NCBI GenBank assembly: GCA_016219005.1
Contig: JACRCN010000085.1
Location: forward strand, 19,834-83,833
Length of the DNA stretch: 64,000 nucleotides
Direction: 5' to 3'
DNA from: Deltaproteobacteria bacterium
Lineage (GTDB): Bacteria > Desulfobacterota > Desulfobacteria > Desulfobacterales > SpSt-501
The notes below the pieces were generated by a model. The model was given only the letters and a program-made list of their open reading frames with translations. It ran no database searches and had not been told where the DNA came from. Shown here in pieces: positions 32,053 to 42,178 of this stretch (positions within the stretch are counted from its first letter, which is position 1; every line of letters begins with the position of its first letter). A program made the position numbers and the translations under genes.

Positions 32053-33441
32053 ATGGACCCGTCTATCGCCTCCGTGCCTCTCCGTAAAAAGCTTGCGGAT
32101 TTCATTCACGATACAGCTTTCGAAAAACTCCCCAAGAACGTAATTCATCAAGCCAAGCTCTGCCTCCTCGATCTGATTGGCGTCAGCATCGCAGGGGGCC
32201 GCCAGAACGTCGCATCCATTGCCCAAAGACTTATCCCGGCAATGGGCGGATGCGAGGAGGTCACTCACTGGGGCTGCGAGCGCAAGCTGCCGCTGCTGAC
32301 GGCCACCCTGATGAATGCGGTGCAGGCGCATGCGATCGATATGGACGACGGTCATCGATATGCCAATGGCCACCCGGGGGTCGTCACCATCCCGGCTGCG
32401 GTGGCTCTCGCCGAAAAAGAAAATCTGACGGGCCGCGAACTGATCGAGGCGATCGTCATCGGTTATGAATTTTTCATCCGATTGGGATCCGCGATCAATC
32501 CCGACCTGCTTCTGCGTGGGTTTCACACGACTTCCACCATCGGCTGTTTCTCTTCCGGAGCGGTTGCGGCCAGGTTGCTCAAATTGAGCAGGCCTCAGAC
32601 GGAAAATGCGCTGTCCTTGTCCGGGCTCCAGAGTGCGGGTCTTCTGGAAGTTTTGCACAGTGGTGAAAGCGGCAAATCCTTTCAGGTGGGAAAAGCCGCT
32701 CAAAGCGGTGTCCTGGCAGGCTTGCTGGCCCAACAAGGTGCCGACGGGCCTGAGAGCGTCTTTGAAGGTGAGAAGGGTTTTTTCAAGGCGTTCGCCGGAA
32801 GGCCGTGCGACAGTCAAGCCATCTGCAGGAATCTTGGGAAAGACTTCCATCTGCCCGGCGTTTATTTCAAAAAGCACGCGGCCTGCCGGCATATTCATTC
32901 TGCGTTGGATGCAATAGCGGAAATCGTTGACAGGCACGCCCCATCCCCTGAAAAAATCGGGTCGATCGACATCGAAACCTACTCGATCGCCAAAAGCCTG
33001 ACCGGCCACATTGCGACCGAGGATTCCGAGCTCGGCGCCAAATTCAGCACTCCGATCGCCATCGGCTTGCTGCTGGTGTTCGGGCAGTCGGATTCCTCGA
33101 TCTACAAAAGGCAATACATATCAGACCCTCTGGTCCAATCCATTGCGAAAAAGGTCACAGTGCGCGTGAACCCTGAACGCGACAAGGCGTATCCCGGGCA
33201 AAGAGGAGCATGCGTCACCGTCAAAAGCGGAGACCAATCCTGCACGCATGAGGTGACATACCCCAGGGGAGAGCCTGAAAACCCGCTCAGCGACGACGAG
33301 ATGGCCTCTAAGTTCGAGAAAAACGCTTCCACGCTGTATGCAACGGAGCGAGTGAACAAGATTCGTGGCATCATTCTGGATATCGAAAACAGAGACGTCC
33401 GTGAAATGACATCGATACTGACAGCACCAGGCGCGTCATAG
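32053..33441 (+). CDS. MmgE/PrpD family protein (2-methylcitrate/aconitate-type hydro-lyase)
   Basis: About 462 residues from ATG 32053, where the family N-terminus begins; an open frame further upstream overlaps the promoter and is not translated. Motifs: 'LPKNVIHQAKLCLLDLIGVSIAGG', 'NAVQAHAIDMDDGHRYANGHPGVVTIPAAVALAE' (active-site HxxDxDD-like), 'GYEFFIRLGSAINPDLLLRGFHTTSTIGCFSSGAVAARLL' and 'VYFKKHAACRHIHSALDA'. Members dehydrate 2-methylcitrate, decarboxylate cis-aconitate or isomerise aconitate-like acids. As first gene before tcuAB and aconitase it probably handles a tricarboxylic acid. Confidence 0.9.
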   Translation: MDPSIASVPLRKKLADFIHDTAFEKLPKNVIHQAKLCLLDLIGVSIAGGRQNVASIAQRLIPAMGGCEEVTHWGCERKLPLLTATLMNAVQAHAIDMDDGHRYANGHPGVVTIPAAVALAEKENLTGRELIEAIVIGYEFFIRLGSAINPDLLLRGFHTTSTIGCFSSGAVAARLLKLSRPQTENALSLSGLQSAGLLEVLHSGESGKSFQVGKAAQSGVLAGLLAQQGADGPESVFEGEKGFFKAFAGRPCDSQAICRNLGKDFHLPGVYFKKHAACRHIHSALDAIAEIVDRHAPSPEKIGSIDIETYSIAKSLTGHIATEDSELGAKFSTPIAIGLLLVFGQSDSSIYKRQYISDPLVQSIAKKVTVRVNPERDKAYPGQRGACVTVKSGDQSCTHEVTYPRGEPENPLSDDEMASKFEKNASTLYATERVNKIRGIILDIENRDVREMTSILTAPGAS

Positions 33442-33507
33442 ATTGCTTCACACTGAACATGAGGGTTGCAACCACCACGGATACGGAAATGGCGACAGGA
33501 GACGGCT

Positions 33508-34923
33508 ATGGATCAGGAAACTTCGAACGAGATTGATGTGTTGGTCGTCGGCGGCGGGGCGGCTGCCTTGAGCGCAGCCATCACCGCGCGGGAACAGGGC
33601 GCAAGCGTGCTGTTGCTGGAATGCGCGCCGAAGCACTTCCGGGGCGGGAACAGTCGGCACACGCGCAACATGCGCTTGGCGCACGAGACTCAATTTGCCC
33701 CTTACACGGGCTCCTACCCGGAAAAAGAGATGTGGGAAAACTACCTGAAGGCGACGGGTGGCGAGGCCAACCTCGAGTTGGCCAAAATGGCCGTCAGCGG
33801 CTCGGGCTCCATCCTCGACTGGATGCGGGCCCACGGGGTCAAGTTTCAGCCGGCTTTGGCGGGAACCCTCCACCTGGGCCGCACCAATGCGTGGTTTTTG
33901 GGCGGCGGCAAGGCGATGGTGAACGCACTTTACCGAAGTGCCGAGCGCCTGGGCGTGAACGTTCGCTATGAGGCCGAAGTGGTCGGCCTGGACGTACGCG
34001 ACGGCCACTTTCACGGCGCGTCGGTAGTAATGAGCGGAAAGACGGTGGCCATCTCCGCCAAGGCAGTGGTGGTGGCGGCCGGCGGTTTTCAATCGAATCT
34101 GGCCTGGCTGAGACAGGCCTGGGGTCCGGCCGCCGATAACTTCCTGATCCGCGGCGCCCCCTTCGACACGGGTACCCTGCTAAAAATCCTTTTGGATCAC
34201 GGTGCCGAATCGGTCGGCGAGCCTACCCAGGCGCACATGGTCCCCATCGACGCGCGCTCACCGAGATTCGACGGCGGCATCGTCACCCGGCTTGATTGCG
34301 TCACTCTCGGAATCGTCGTGAACAAGAACGGGGAACGCTATTACGACGAGGGCGAGGACTTCTGGCCCATGCGCTACGCCATCTGGGGTCGCCTGGTGGC
34401 GCAGCAGCCCGACCAGATCTCATACGTGCTCATCGATTCCAAGACCCTCGACCGCTTTATGCCCTCGGTGTTCCCGCCGGTCAAGGGAAACACCATCGCC
34501 GAAGTGGCGGAGCAGTTCAATCTTTCGGTGGACAAGGTGCGGGCCACCGTGGACGAATACAACCGTGCGGTGCAGCCCGGAAAATTCGACCACACCATCC
34601 AGGACGATTGCAGGACTGCCGGCCTGACGCCGCCCAAGACGCACTGGGCGCTGCGCATCGATCAGCCGCCTTTCTACGGCTACCCGCTGCGGCCCGGCCT
34701 GACCTTCACCTACTTCAGCGTAAAGATCGACAAGCAGGCGGCGGTGATCATGAAAGGCGGAAGGCCGGCCTCCAACATTTTTGCAGCCGGTGAAATCATG
34801 TCGGGGAACATCCTGCCCAAGGGCTACATCGGGGGTTTTGGGCTGGTCATCGGCAATGTTTTCGGGAGAACCGCCGGCAGCAAAGCGGCGGCCCTTGCGC
34901 GCACCATGCGGAAAGCTGCTTAG
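33508..34923 (+). CDS. tcuA: FAD-dependent tricarballylate dehydrogenase-like flavoprotein
   Basis: 471 residues from ATG 33508 (AGGAG at 33497-33501). FAD-binding 'DVLVVGGGAAALSAAITAREQGASVLLLECAPKHFRGGNSRHTRNMRLAH', 'LDWMRAHGVKFQPAL', and the C-terminal 'GRPASNIFAAGEIMSGNILPKGYIGGFGLVIGNVFGRTAG'. This is the fumarate reductase/succinate dehydrogenase flavoprotein superfamily, and the 'GGNSRHTRNMR' start is characteristic of TcuA. TcuA oxidises tricarballylate (propane-1,2,3-tricarboxylate) to cis-aconitate and passes electrons to TcuB, encoded 14 bp downstream. Confidence 0.85.
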   Translation: MDQETSNEIDVLVVGGGAAALSAAITAREQGASVLLLECAPKHFRGGNSRHTRNMRLAHETQFAPYTGSYPEKEMWENYLKATGGEANLELAKMAVSGSGSILDWMRAHGVKFQPALAGTLHLGRTNAWFLGGGKAMVNALYRSAERLGVNVRYEAEVVGLDVRDGHFHGASVVMSGKTVAISAKAVVVAAGGFQSNLAWLRQAWGPAADNFLIRGAPFDTGTLLKILLDHGAESVGEPTQAHMVPIDARSPRFDGGIVTRLDCVTLGIVVNKNGERYYDEGEDFWPMRYAIWGRLVAQQPDQISYVLIDSKTLDRFMPSVFPPVKGNTIAEVAEQFNLSVDKVRATVDEYNRAVQPGKFDHTIQDDCRTAGLTPPKTHWALRIDQPPFYGYPLRPGLTFTYFSVKIDKQAAVIMKGGRPASNIFAAGEIMSGNILPKGYIGGFGLVIGNVFGRTAGSKAAALARTMRKAA

Positions 34924-34937
34924 GAGGCACGATCATC

Positions 34938-36044
34938 ATGCAAACAGAACTGTTGGCACAAGGCGAACAATTGATGCGGATCTGCAATTCATGCCGCTAT
35001 TGTGAAGGCTTCTGCGCGGTCTGGCGCGCGATGGAATACCGCCGCGAGTTTCCGGCCGGGGACCTCAACTATCTCGCCAATTTATGTCATGACTGCAGTG
35101 AGTGCTATTACGCCTGCCAGTACGCACCGCCGCACGAGTGGAACATCAACCCGCCGCTGACATTCGCCAGGATACGCGCCCGGTCGTATGAGCAGTACGC
35201 CTGGCCGAAAGCGTTGGCGTCCGCTTTTCGCGTCAACGGTCTGGTGGTTGCGTTGACCTCGGTTCTGGCCATCATGGCGCTCATGTTCGGGGTGGTTCAG
35301 ATGCAGGGGGGGAGCGCGCTGTCCAAAGCGGTTCCCGGCGGAGATTTCTACCAGATTACCTCCCATGGGTTTCTGGTGACCGTCTTCGGCATCGTTGCGC
35401 TTTTCAGCGCCCTGGCCCTGGTCATCGGATTGCTCCGGTTTTGCCGCGACATCGGCGAAAAGGTGTCGGATTTGTTCACCCCCGCGACCCTGGCGTTGGC
35501 CGTCAAAGAGACGTTGCAGCTCGAATACTTGGACGGCGGCGGCTGGGGCTGTGCCTACCCGGGCGAAGAGAGCTCGCCGGTGCGGCGCTGGTTCCACCAT
35601 TTTACGTTTTACGGATTCCTGCTCAGCTTTGCGTCGACCAGTGTGGCGGCAATTTACGATTATGTGTTTCACTGGCCGGCCCCATACAGTTACACCAGCC
35701 TGCCCGTCTTACTGGGGATGCTGGGCGGTCTCGGCTTGCTGATAGGGCCGGTCGGGCTGCTGGTGCTCAAGCAAGGACGCAACTGGGACATCACCGATGA
35801 GGAGCAGGGCGGGATGGATGTCGCTTTTCTGGTGCTCCTGATCCTTACCAGCGCATCGGGCCTGCTCCTGCTTGCTTTGCGGGAGACGGCTGCCATGGGC
35901 GCGCTGCTGGTCGTTCACCTGGGCATCGTCATGGGGTTGTTCCTCACAATACCTTACGGCAAATTCGTGCACGGGATTTACCGTTTTGTAGCGATAGCGA
36001 AATTTGCCCTGGAGCGGAAACGAAAACGAGTGCTGGGGGCCTGA
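34938..36044 (+). CDS. tcuB: TcuB/CitB-type membrane Fe-S electron-transfer protein
   Basis: 368 residues. Two CxxCxxCxxxC clusters (Cys16/19/22/26 and Cys50/53/56/60) bind two 4Fe-4S centres; 'CQYAPPHEWNINPP' follows as in TcuB. After residue 95 there are about six membrane helices. TcuB reoxidises the FADH2 of TcuA and hands electrons to the quinone pool. The tcuA stop TAG overlaps the Shine-Dalgarno (TAGGAGG), so the genes are translationally close. The pairing with tcuA is the best evidence for the pathway. Confidence 0.9.
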   Translation: MQTELLAQGEQLMRICNSCRYCEGFCAVWRAMEYRREFPAGDLNYLANLCHDCSECYYACQYAPPHEWNINPPLTFARIRARSYEQYAWPKALASAFRVNGLVVALTSVLAIMALMFGVVQMQGGSALSKAVPGGDFYQITSHGFLVTVFGIVALFSALALVIGLLRFCRDIGEKVSDLFTPATLALAVKETLQLEYLDGGGWGCAYPGEESSPVRRWFHHFTFYGFLLSFASTSVAAIYDYVFHWPAPYSYTSLPVLLGMLGGLGLLIGPVGLLVLKQGRNWDITDEEQGGMDVAFLVLLILTSASGLLLLALRETAAMGALLVVHLGIVMGLFLTIPYGKFVHGIYRFVAIAKFALERKRKRVLGA

Positions 36045-36088
36045 AGGGTCCCGGCTGCGATCCTGTGCGAACATAGACGGAGGTATTC

Positions 36089-36967
36089 ATGGTTAAGCTT
36101 GGTTTCATCGGCTTCGGCGAGGCGGCCTTCAACATCGCAAAAGGTCTGAAGGGCGAAGGTCTGGACGGGATCATGGCCTATGACAAGTTCTGGCAGGGCG
36201 CCCCCGGTTCGGAACTGGTTTGCAGGCGCGCTGCCGAGGCACATGTCAAACTGCTTCCAGGCTTGCAGGAACTGGTGCGGGGCAGCGAGATGGTCGTGTC
36301 GGCCGTGAGTGCCGACATGGCCGTTTCGCTGGCTCTGGACGCCAGCCCCTTTTTGAAACCTGGCAAGATCTACGTCGACATCAACGCCACATCCCCCATG
36401 ACCAAGGAGGAAATCGATAAAATTATCTCCCCGATCGCCCTGTTCGTGGATTGTGCGGTCATGGGGCCGGTCCCGACTTACAAGCACAAGGTTCCGGTCT
36501 CGGTTTCGGGGAAGGGCGCCAAGGCATTTTCCGAGGCCATGGCGCCTTTTGGGATGAACATCACTTACATGGATGCCCCGGCGGGGAGCGCGTCGGCCTC
36601 GAAGATGTTCCGAAGCATTTTCATGAAGGGCTTTGTCACCCTGCTGCTGGAAATGATCGTGGCGGCTCATAAATACAAAGTGGAAGACGACGTCCTGCTG
36701 TCGGTGAAGGAAACGCTGACCGCGGGCCCGCTGCTGGAAGTGGTCAACGGCCTGGTCGGCCGCGGCGTCATCCATTCCGAGCGGCGCGAGCACGAGATGG
36801 ATGAGGTCATTGCCACCCTGGAGACGTTGAAGGTGGACGGCACGATGTCCAAAGCCACCAAGGCCAAGCTGCGATGGTGCACCCAGCTTGGTCTCAAGGG
36901 GCACTTCAAGGGCGTTCCTCCGAAGGATTTTCACGAGATATTTGCAGCCATCGACAAAATCAAATAG
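36089..36967 (+). CDS. NAD-binding beta-hydroxyacid dehydrogenase family protein with DUF1932
   Basis: 292 residues, GGAGG 5 bp before the ATG. N-terminal Rossmann part 'KLGFIGFGEAAFNIAKGLKGEG' (GxGxxA) is followed by 'VDINATSPMTKEEIDK' and 'DCAVMGPVPTYKHKVPVSVSG', then 'SASKMFRSIFMKGFVTLLLEMIVAAHKY' with the catalytic-type Lys; the C-terminus is DUF1932. This is the 6-phosphogluconate/3-hydroxyisobutyrate dehydrogenase superfamily, which oxidises beta-hydroxy acids, sometimes with decarboxylation. Isocitrate-like or hydroxy-tricarboxylate oxidation would suit its place between tcuB and aconitase. The substrate is not known. Confidence 0.82.
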   Translation: MVKLGFIGFGEAAFNIAKGLKGEGLDGIMAYDKFWQGAPGSELVCRRAAEAHVKLLPGLQELVRGSEMVVSAVSADMAVSLALDASPFLKPGKIYVDINATSPMTKEEIDKIISPIALFVDCAVMGPVPTYKHKVPVSVSGKGAKAFSEAMAPFGMNITYMDAPAGSASASKMFRSIFMKGFVTLLLEMIVAAHKYKVEDDVLLSVKETLTAGPLLEVVNGLVGRGVIHSERREHEMDEVIATLETLKVDGTMSKATKAKLRWCTQLGLKGHFKGVPPKDFHEIFAAIDKIK

Positions 36968-36988
36968 ACCCTATCAAGGCGGCTTGCC

Positions 36989-38911
36989 ATGAGTCAAAAT
37001 TTGACGGAAAAACTGATCGCCTCCCACCTGGTTTCCGGTGAAATGGTCAAGGGAAACGAGATCAGCATCAAAATCGATCAGACCCTGACGCAAGATGCGC
37101 TCGGGACCATGGCCTATCTCGAGTTCGAGGCCATGGGTGTCGAACGAGTCAAAACGAAGCTTTCCGTTTCATACGTCGACCACCTCATGCTGCAGGAAGG
37201 CTTCGAGAACTCCGACGACCATAAATACTTGAGTACGGTCGCGGCGAAATACGGGGTCCTCTTTTCGAAGCCGGGAAACGGCATATGCCACCAAGTGCAC
37301 CTGGAGCGATTGACCCGCCCGGGCTGGACTTTGCTCGGCACCGACAGCCACACGCCCACGGCAGGTGCCGTGGGGATGCTGGCGATAGGCGCCGGGGGCT
37401 TGGATGTCGCGGTGGCCATGGCCGGCGGGGCTTTTTTTCTGACCTACCCAAAGATCGTTCGGGTGAACCTGCAAAGCAAACTGCACCCGTGGGTGACGGC
37501 CAAGGATGTCATCCTCGAACTGCTGAAAAAGCTGACCGCCAAGGGCAATGTCGGGTCGGTTCTCGAATACGGAGGCCCGGGGATTCTCACCCTCTCGGTC
37601 CCTGAAAGGGCCACCATCACGAACATGGGGGCCGAACTGGGTGTAACCACTTCCTTGTTCCCAAGCGATCAGATCACGCGCGCGTTCTTCCGCGCCCAGG
37701 GGCGTGATGCGGATTGGGCGGCATTCCAGCCCGACCCGGACGCCCGGTATGACCACACGATCGAGATGGATCTGGATGGCATCGAGCCGAACATCGCCCT
37801 GCCGCATTCACCGGATAAAGTTAAAAGAATAAGAGAGGTCGAAGGCACACCGGTCGATCAGGTGCTGATCGGAAGCTGCACGAACTCCTCCTTCCGAGAC
37901 CTGATGACGGCGGCTGCCATGCTGAAAGGGAAAAAAGCCCACCCCGCCGTGAGCTTCGGAGTCGCTCCCGGGACCCGGCAGGTCCTGAGGATGATCAGCG
38001 CGAACGGCGCCCTGACCGACATCGTGGACTCCGGCGCGCGTATACTCGAACCGGCCTGCGGCTTTTGTGTCGGAAATGGGCAGTCACCGCACAGCGGAGC
38101 TGTTTCGGTCCGCACCAACAATAGGAATTTCGAGGGGAGGTCCGGGACACAGAACGCCAGGGTCTACCTGGTGAGCCCCGAAAGTGCCGTCGCGGCGGCG
38201 CTCACAGGCAAAATCACCGATCCGCGCGACCTGGGGATGGACTACCCGTCCATTCAACAGCCCCAACACTTTTTTTCGGACAGTAGCATGTTTGTGCCTC
38301 CGACCTATACCGACGGAGTCTTTCGCGGTCCGAACATGGGGACGCCCCCCTGTAACACTCCCATGCCGCAACGCCTGAACGCCGTTGTGACCATCAAGTT
38401 GGGCGATCAGATCACCACCGACCATATCATCCCCGCCGGCTCGGTAGGCCGTTACCGATCCAACATCCAAAAATCGAGTGAGTTCGTCTTCAAAAACATT
38501 GCTCCCGATTTTGCGGAATCCTGTGAAACCGCGAAGGCGCGGGGACTCTCATCCGTTATTGTCGCGGGGGTGAGTTACGGGCAAGGCTCATCGCGCGAAC
38601 ATGCAGCCCTATGCCCCATGTATCTCGGCGTTCGCGCCGTGATCGCCAAGAGCATTGAACGCATCCATATGGCCAACCTGATCAACTTCGGAATCATGCC
38701 CCTGATCTTCAAGAACGCAGAGGATTACGAACGCATTCAATCCGGGGATGAACTGCAGATCTCGGAGACCCATGGCCAATTGCGAAAGCCCGAGATGGTC
38801 GTAGAGAACAGGACCGGGCAACTGACGTTTGCCGTCTGCCACAGCCTGACACCGCGACAGGTGGAAATAGTGCTGAGCGGGGGGCTGCTGAACCATGTCG
38901 GTCAGAGTTAG
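36989..38911 (+). CDS. Aconitate hydratase (aconitase family)
   Basis: 640 residues, the short aconitase form common in deltaproteobacteria. 'LLGTDSHTPTAGAVGMLAIGAGGLDVAVAMAGG', 'VLIGSCTNSSFRDL' (first cluster Cys), 'LEPACGFCVGNGQSPHSG' (the other two cluster Cys), and in the swivel domain 'DQITTDHIIPAGSVGRYRSN' and 'GSSREHAALCPMYLGVRAVIAKSIERIHMANLINFGIMPLIF'. It interconverts citrate, cis-aconitate and isocitrate with a 4Fe-4S cluster. Here it would move TcuA-derived cis-aconitate into the TCA cycle, or act on a related homologue. It is 22 bp after the DUF1932 gene, in one operon. Confidence 0.93.
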   Translation: MSQNLTEKLIASHLVSGEMVKGNEISIKIDQTLTQDALGTMAYLEFEAMGVERVKTKLSVSYVDHLMLQEGFENSDDHKYLSTVAAKYGVLFSKPGNGICHQVHLERLTRPGWTLLGTDSHTPTAGAVGMLAIGAGGLDVAVAMAGGAFFLTYPKIVRVNLQSKLHPWVTAKDVILELLKKLTAKGNVGSVLEYGGPGILTLSVPERATITNMGAELGVTTSLFPSDQITRAFFRAQGRDADWAAFQPDPDARYDHTIEMDLDGIEPNIALPHSPDKVKRIREVEGTPVDQVLIGSCTNSSFRDLMTAAAMLKGKKAHPAVSFGVAPGTRQVLRMISANGALTDIVDSGARILEPACGFCVGNGQSPHSGAVSVRTNNRNFEGRSGTQNARVYLVSPESAVAAALTGKITDPRDLGMDYPSIQQPQHFFSDSSMFVPPTYTDGVFRGPNMGTPPCNTPMPQRLNAVVTIKLGDQITTDHIIPAGSVGRYRSNIQKSSEFVFKNIAPDFAESCETAKARGLSSVIVAGVSYGQGSSREHAALCPMYLGVRAVIAKSIERIHMANLINFGIMPLIFKNAEDYERIQSGDELQISETHGQLRKPEMVVENRTGQLTFAVCHSLTPRQVEIVLSGGLLNHVGQS

Positions 38912-38915
38912 GACT

Positions 38916-38941
38916 TGGAGCGTGGTCGCATTTTCGCTCCA
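38916..38941 (+). promoter_or_regulatory. Hairpin after the aconitase gene
   Basis: TGGAGCG/CGCTCCA, a 7-bp stem with a 12-nt loop, starts 5 bp after the aconitase stop and just before the GntR gene. It lacks a U-run, so it is more likely an mRNA stabiliser or attenuator than a full terminator. Confidence 0.5.
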
Positions 38942-38970
38942 GGCTATTGTTCGTCGATGAGGATTTGAAA

Positions 38971-39741
38971 ATGGAACCTGTCCTTCCCGTTTACCATCAA
39001 ATTCGCCGAACCATAAAATACTGGATACTCGATCAACGCTATGGCGCCAATGACAAGATCCCTCCCGAGCATGAATTGGCCAATCAGTTCAATGTAAATC
39101 GCATGACCGTACGTCAGGCACTGTCTTCACTGGTAGATGAGGGGTTGCTGATTCGTAAGCGGGGGGAGGGTACATTTGTCACCCATAACGAGGACCTGAT
39201 CCAGGGGATGAGCCTCAAGCACATTAATATGACGAATGTGCTTTTTTTGCCGTTGATGAAATCCAAGACGCTGACCGTTTTCAAAACGGAAATAGAGCCG
39301 ACCCCTTTGATCAGGAAAAAGCTGGAGTTGAATGAAGACGAGCATCTCGTGGTCATGATCAAAAGAGACCGGCTGGTGCCGGAAGGGTTTCGCGCGTTCA
39401 CCATCAATTACCTCCCGCTTGAGCTCGGCAGACGACTGCATGAAGAGGAGCTTTTAAAGAGGCCTCTGCTGAAAATAATGGAAGACGATCTTAAAATTGA
39501 TTTTATCGAAGCATACGAGACCATAGAAGCTTCTTTTGCCGATGAAGAAACGGCAGCGCATTTAGGGATCGCCCCTGGAGTCCCAACACTGCTAACGGAG
39601 AGAATCATGTACGCTGAAAAGGGCAAACCGGTTGAACTCGTCAATACGATTTATGATGCCAACCTCTACAAATGTTGTTTGCATTTGAAAAAGGTCAAAC
39701 GTGGGCGTTCTTTCGACTGGATCTGCCAAATTACAAAATAA
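38971..39741 (+). CDS. GntR/HutC-family transcriptional regulator (UTRA effector domain)
   Basis: 256 residues from ATG 38971 (GAGG 9 bp upstream). The N-terminal winged helix (about 6-75) reads 'YHQIRRTIKYWILDQRYGANDKIPPEHELANQFNVNRMTVRQALSSLVDEGLLIRKRGEGTFV'. The C-terminal UTRA domain senses a small-molecule ligand ('RERLVP..AFTINYLPLELG', 'TLLTERIMYAEKGKPVELVNTIYDAN'). HutC-type proteins are usually repressors released by a pathway acid or intermediate. It is encoded inside the cluster it probably controls; a candidate site overlaps the promoter at 31943. Confidence 0.92.
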   Translation: MEPVLPVYHQIRRTIKYWILDQRYGANDKIPPEHELANQFNVNRMTVRQALSSLVDEGLLIRKRGEGTFVTHNEDLIQGMSLKHINMTNVLFLPLMKSKTLTVFKTEIEPTPLIRKKLELNEDEHLVVMIKRDRLVPEGFRAFTINYLPLELGRRLHEEELLKRPLLKIMEDDLKIDFIEAYETIEASFADEETAAHLGIAPGVPTLLTERIMYAEKGKPVELVNTIYDANLYKCCLHLKKVKRGRSFDWICQITK

Positions 39742-39833
39742 GAAAAATCAAAAGGAAATTTTGACCGCAACCCGTGAAACGATCTTGGTTCCGCTGCAGC
39801 TAATAGACTAAACCTTTCAAAAGGATTTTACGC

Positions 39834-40538
39834 ATGCGCACACAGGAAATTGGGAAACCCGGGTTTCGTTACCGAGTGGACTTTGACCGGCCGGCCACGC
39901 ATTTGATCGAGCCCTATCGAAATTTGATGAATAAAGCGGGGTGTCTCACCGGGAACGTAGGCGATTGTATCGGAAGAGCGGCGGCCATGGATGCCCGGAT
40001 CAAGAATTTGGCCGAAGGCATGAAAGTGGTGGGGCCGGCCCTCACGGTCCGTGTCCCACCCACGGACAATCTCATGATCCACAAGGCGCTGACCCTAATC
40101 AAGCCGGGCGACGTCTTGGTGATCGAAGGCGGAGGCAATCATTCCTGGGCACTGCTGGGGTTCCTAATGGTGAGCACGGCTCAGAAGCTCGGGGTTGCCG
40201 GGATCGTGGCCGACGGCTGTGTCCGAGATGCGCAAGAAATTCGCAAATCGGGCTTTCCCGTTTTCTCCGCCGGTTTGTCGCCCAACGGCCCCTTCAAGGA
40301 AGGCCCCGGCGAAATCAATTACCCCATCAGCTGCGGCGGTCAGGTCGTTCGACCGGGCGATATCATCATCGGCGACGATGACGGTGTCGTGGTCCTGAAA
40401 CAGGAGTTGGCGAAGACTGCGATCGAAGAGGTGGACAAGATCATTCAACGGGAAGACAAACGACTGAAGGAGATAGAGGCCGGGATGGTCATAAGACCCG
40501 GGATTGATGAAATTCTGGCACAAAAAGGGATTAAATAG
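39834..40538 (+). CDS. RraA-like aldolase/lyase (HMG aldolase family)
   Basis: 234 residues, AAGGA 8 bp before the ATG. The family pattern 'GDVLVIEGGGNHSWALLGFLMVSTAQKLGVAGIVADGCVRDAQEIRKSGFPVFSAGLSPNGP' holds the Arg-Asp pair (DGCVRD) used in 4-hydroxy-4-methyl-2-oxoglutarate aldolase and oxaloacetate decarboxylase chemistry, and 'GDIIIGDDDGVVVLKQEL' follows. Catalytic members cleave 4-hydroxy-4-carboxy-2-oxoacids to pyruvate plus an oxoacid; others (RraA itself) inhibit RNase E. In this operon, beside aconitase and TTT genes, an enzymatic role on a tricarboxylic acid intermediate is far likelier. Confidence 0.82.
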   Translation: MRTQEIGKPGFRYRVDFDRPATHLIEPYRNLMNKAGCLTGNVGDCIGRAAAMDARIKNLAEGMKVVGPALTVRVPPTDNLMIHKALTLIKPGDVLVIEGGGNHSWALLGFLMVSTAQKLGVAGIVADGCVRDAQEIRKSGFPVFSAGLSPNGPFKEGPGEINYPISCGGQVVRPGDIIIGDDDGVVVLKQELAKTAIEEVDKIIQREDKRLKEIEAGMVIRPGIDEILAQKGIK

Positions 40539-40607
40539 TCAGTGCCCGTTGTTCACCGAGAAGGCGCAGCCGGAAATATGAATTGCCGCGGCCGGGGACG
40601 GTAAACC

Positions 40608-42119
40608 ATGGATACACTCCAGAGTCTCATGTTGGGTTTTTCAGTCGTTACCACTCCGATGAATCTTTTTTATTGCTTTATCGGGGTGCTCACCGGCACA
40701 CTCGTCGGTGTTCTGCCGGGAATTGGAACCGCCGGCAGCGTTGCCGTCCTCCTGCCGTTCACCTTCGGCCTGCCGCCGGCGACGGCCATCATCCTGTTGG
40801 CCGGCATTTGGTATGGCGCGATGTACGGCGGGTCTACCACTTCCATCCTGGTGAACATTCCCGGCGAGTCCTCTTCGGTGGTCACCTGCCTTGATGGCTA
40901 TCAAATGGCCCGGCAGGGCCGGGCGGGTAGGGCTTTGGGGATCTCAGCCATAGGGTCCTTCATCGCAGGCACTTTGAGCGTCTGCCTCTTGATGCTGCTG
41001 GCGCCCGTCGTGGCCCGATATGCCGTGAAGATCGGTCCGCCGGAGCTGTTTGCCCTCATTCTTTTCGGTTTGACATTGTCCGCTTACCTGTCATCCGGCC
41101 CCGTGATCAAATCCTTCATCATGGTCGCGCTGGGGATGATTCTTGGCACCCAGGGCATTGACACCGTCTCCGGGGTTCAGCGTTTCACTTTCAGCATAAA
41201 TGAATTCTACGAAGGGGTCGGCATCCTTCCGGTCATCATGGGAATTTACGGTGTGGGGGAAATCCTTATCAACCTGGAGGAGACCATCAAACGAGACGTG
41301 TTCAAGGTCTCGATCAAGGGCCTGCTCCCGGATTGGAATGACGGGAAGGCCTCGTTCGGCCCGATCATGCGCGGCACGTTCCTGGGTTTTTTCCTCGGGA
41401 TACTCCCGGCCTCCGGCACATTGATTTCGACCTTTGTTTCGTACATCGTTGAAAAGCGGCTCTCCAAGCACCCCGAGCGGTTCGGTAAGGGCGCGATCGA
41501 AGGGGTGGCCGGCCCGGAGGCCGCAAACAACGCGGCTTCATCGGGTACCTTCGTGCCGCTTCTAACGTTTGGAATTCCCACCACCGCAACCATGGCCCTC
41601 ATTCTGGGGGCGCTTCTGATTCATGGAATCACTCCGGGTCCCCTGCTCATACGGAATCACCCCGACGTTTTCTGGGGGGTCATTGTAAGCATGTACATCG
41701 GCAATAGCATGCTGCTGGTTCTGAACCTGCCCTTGATCGGAATCTGGGTGCGTCTGCTGAAAGTCCCCTACAGCATTCTCTTTCCCTTGATTCTGGTCTT
41801 CTGCGTGATCGGGGTTTATTCCAACCAAAACAGTTTGCTGGATATCACCTCGATGATCTTTTTCGGTGTGATCGGTTACCTCGCACGGAAGACGGGTTTT
41901 GAATGCGCGCCCCTGATCTTCGCCTACATCCTGTCGCCGATCTTGGAAGAAGCGTTCCGGCAGTCGCTCCTCATGTCGCAGGGGGATTTGACCATCTTCA
42001 TCACCCGGCCCTTTCCGGCCGTTTTCATGTTTCTGACAGTGCTCTTTGTGGCTTCTTCCGTTATTTTTTCGAAGAAGCGGAGCAAGCTGCTGGATCAGAT
42101 CGGGAGCGCTGATTCCTAA
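40608..42119 (+). CDS. tctA: TTT transporter large permease subunit TctA (second copy)
   Basis: 503 residues with about 11-12 membrane helices. '[74 protein letters not shown]' and the second repeat '[44 protein letters not shown]' are diagnostic. It lies 69 bp after the RraA gene. Its receptor gene (42179) follows directly, while the TctB gene is 2.6 kb away behind an aminotransferase. It imports the carboxylate used by the upstream enzymes, probably a tricarboxylate by family precedent. Confidence 0.95.
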   Translation: MDTLQSLMLGFSVVTTPMNLFYCFIGVLTGTLVGVLPGIGTAGSVAVLLPFTFGLPPATAIILLAGIWYGAMYGGSTTSILVNIPGESSSVVTCLDGYQMARQGRAGRALGISAIGSFIAGTLSVCLLMLLAPVVARYAVKIGPPELFALILFGLTLSAYLSSGPVIKSFIMVALGMILGTQGIDTVSGVQRFTFSINEFYEGVGILPVIMGIYGVGEILINLEETIKRDVFKVSIKGLLPDWNDGKASFGPIMRGTFLGFFLGILPASGTLISTFVSYIVEKRLSKHPERFGKGAIEGVAGPEAANNAASSGTFVPLLTFGIPTTATMALILGALLIHGITPGPLLIRNHPDVFWGVIVSMYIGNSMLLVLNLPLIGIWVRLLKVPYSILFPLILVFCVIGVYSNQNSLLDITSMIFFGVIGYLARKTGFECAPLIFAYILSPILEEAFRQSLLMSQGDLTIFITRPFPAVFMFLTVLFVASSVIFSKKRSKLLDQIGSADS

Positions 42120-42178
42120 AGGCAATGGCGGTGCAACGCCCTGCCTTAACTCACAGCCCAGGAAAAGGAGTAAAAGCC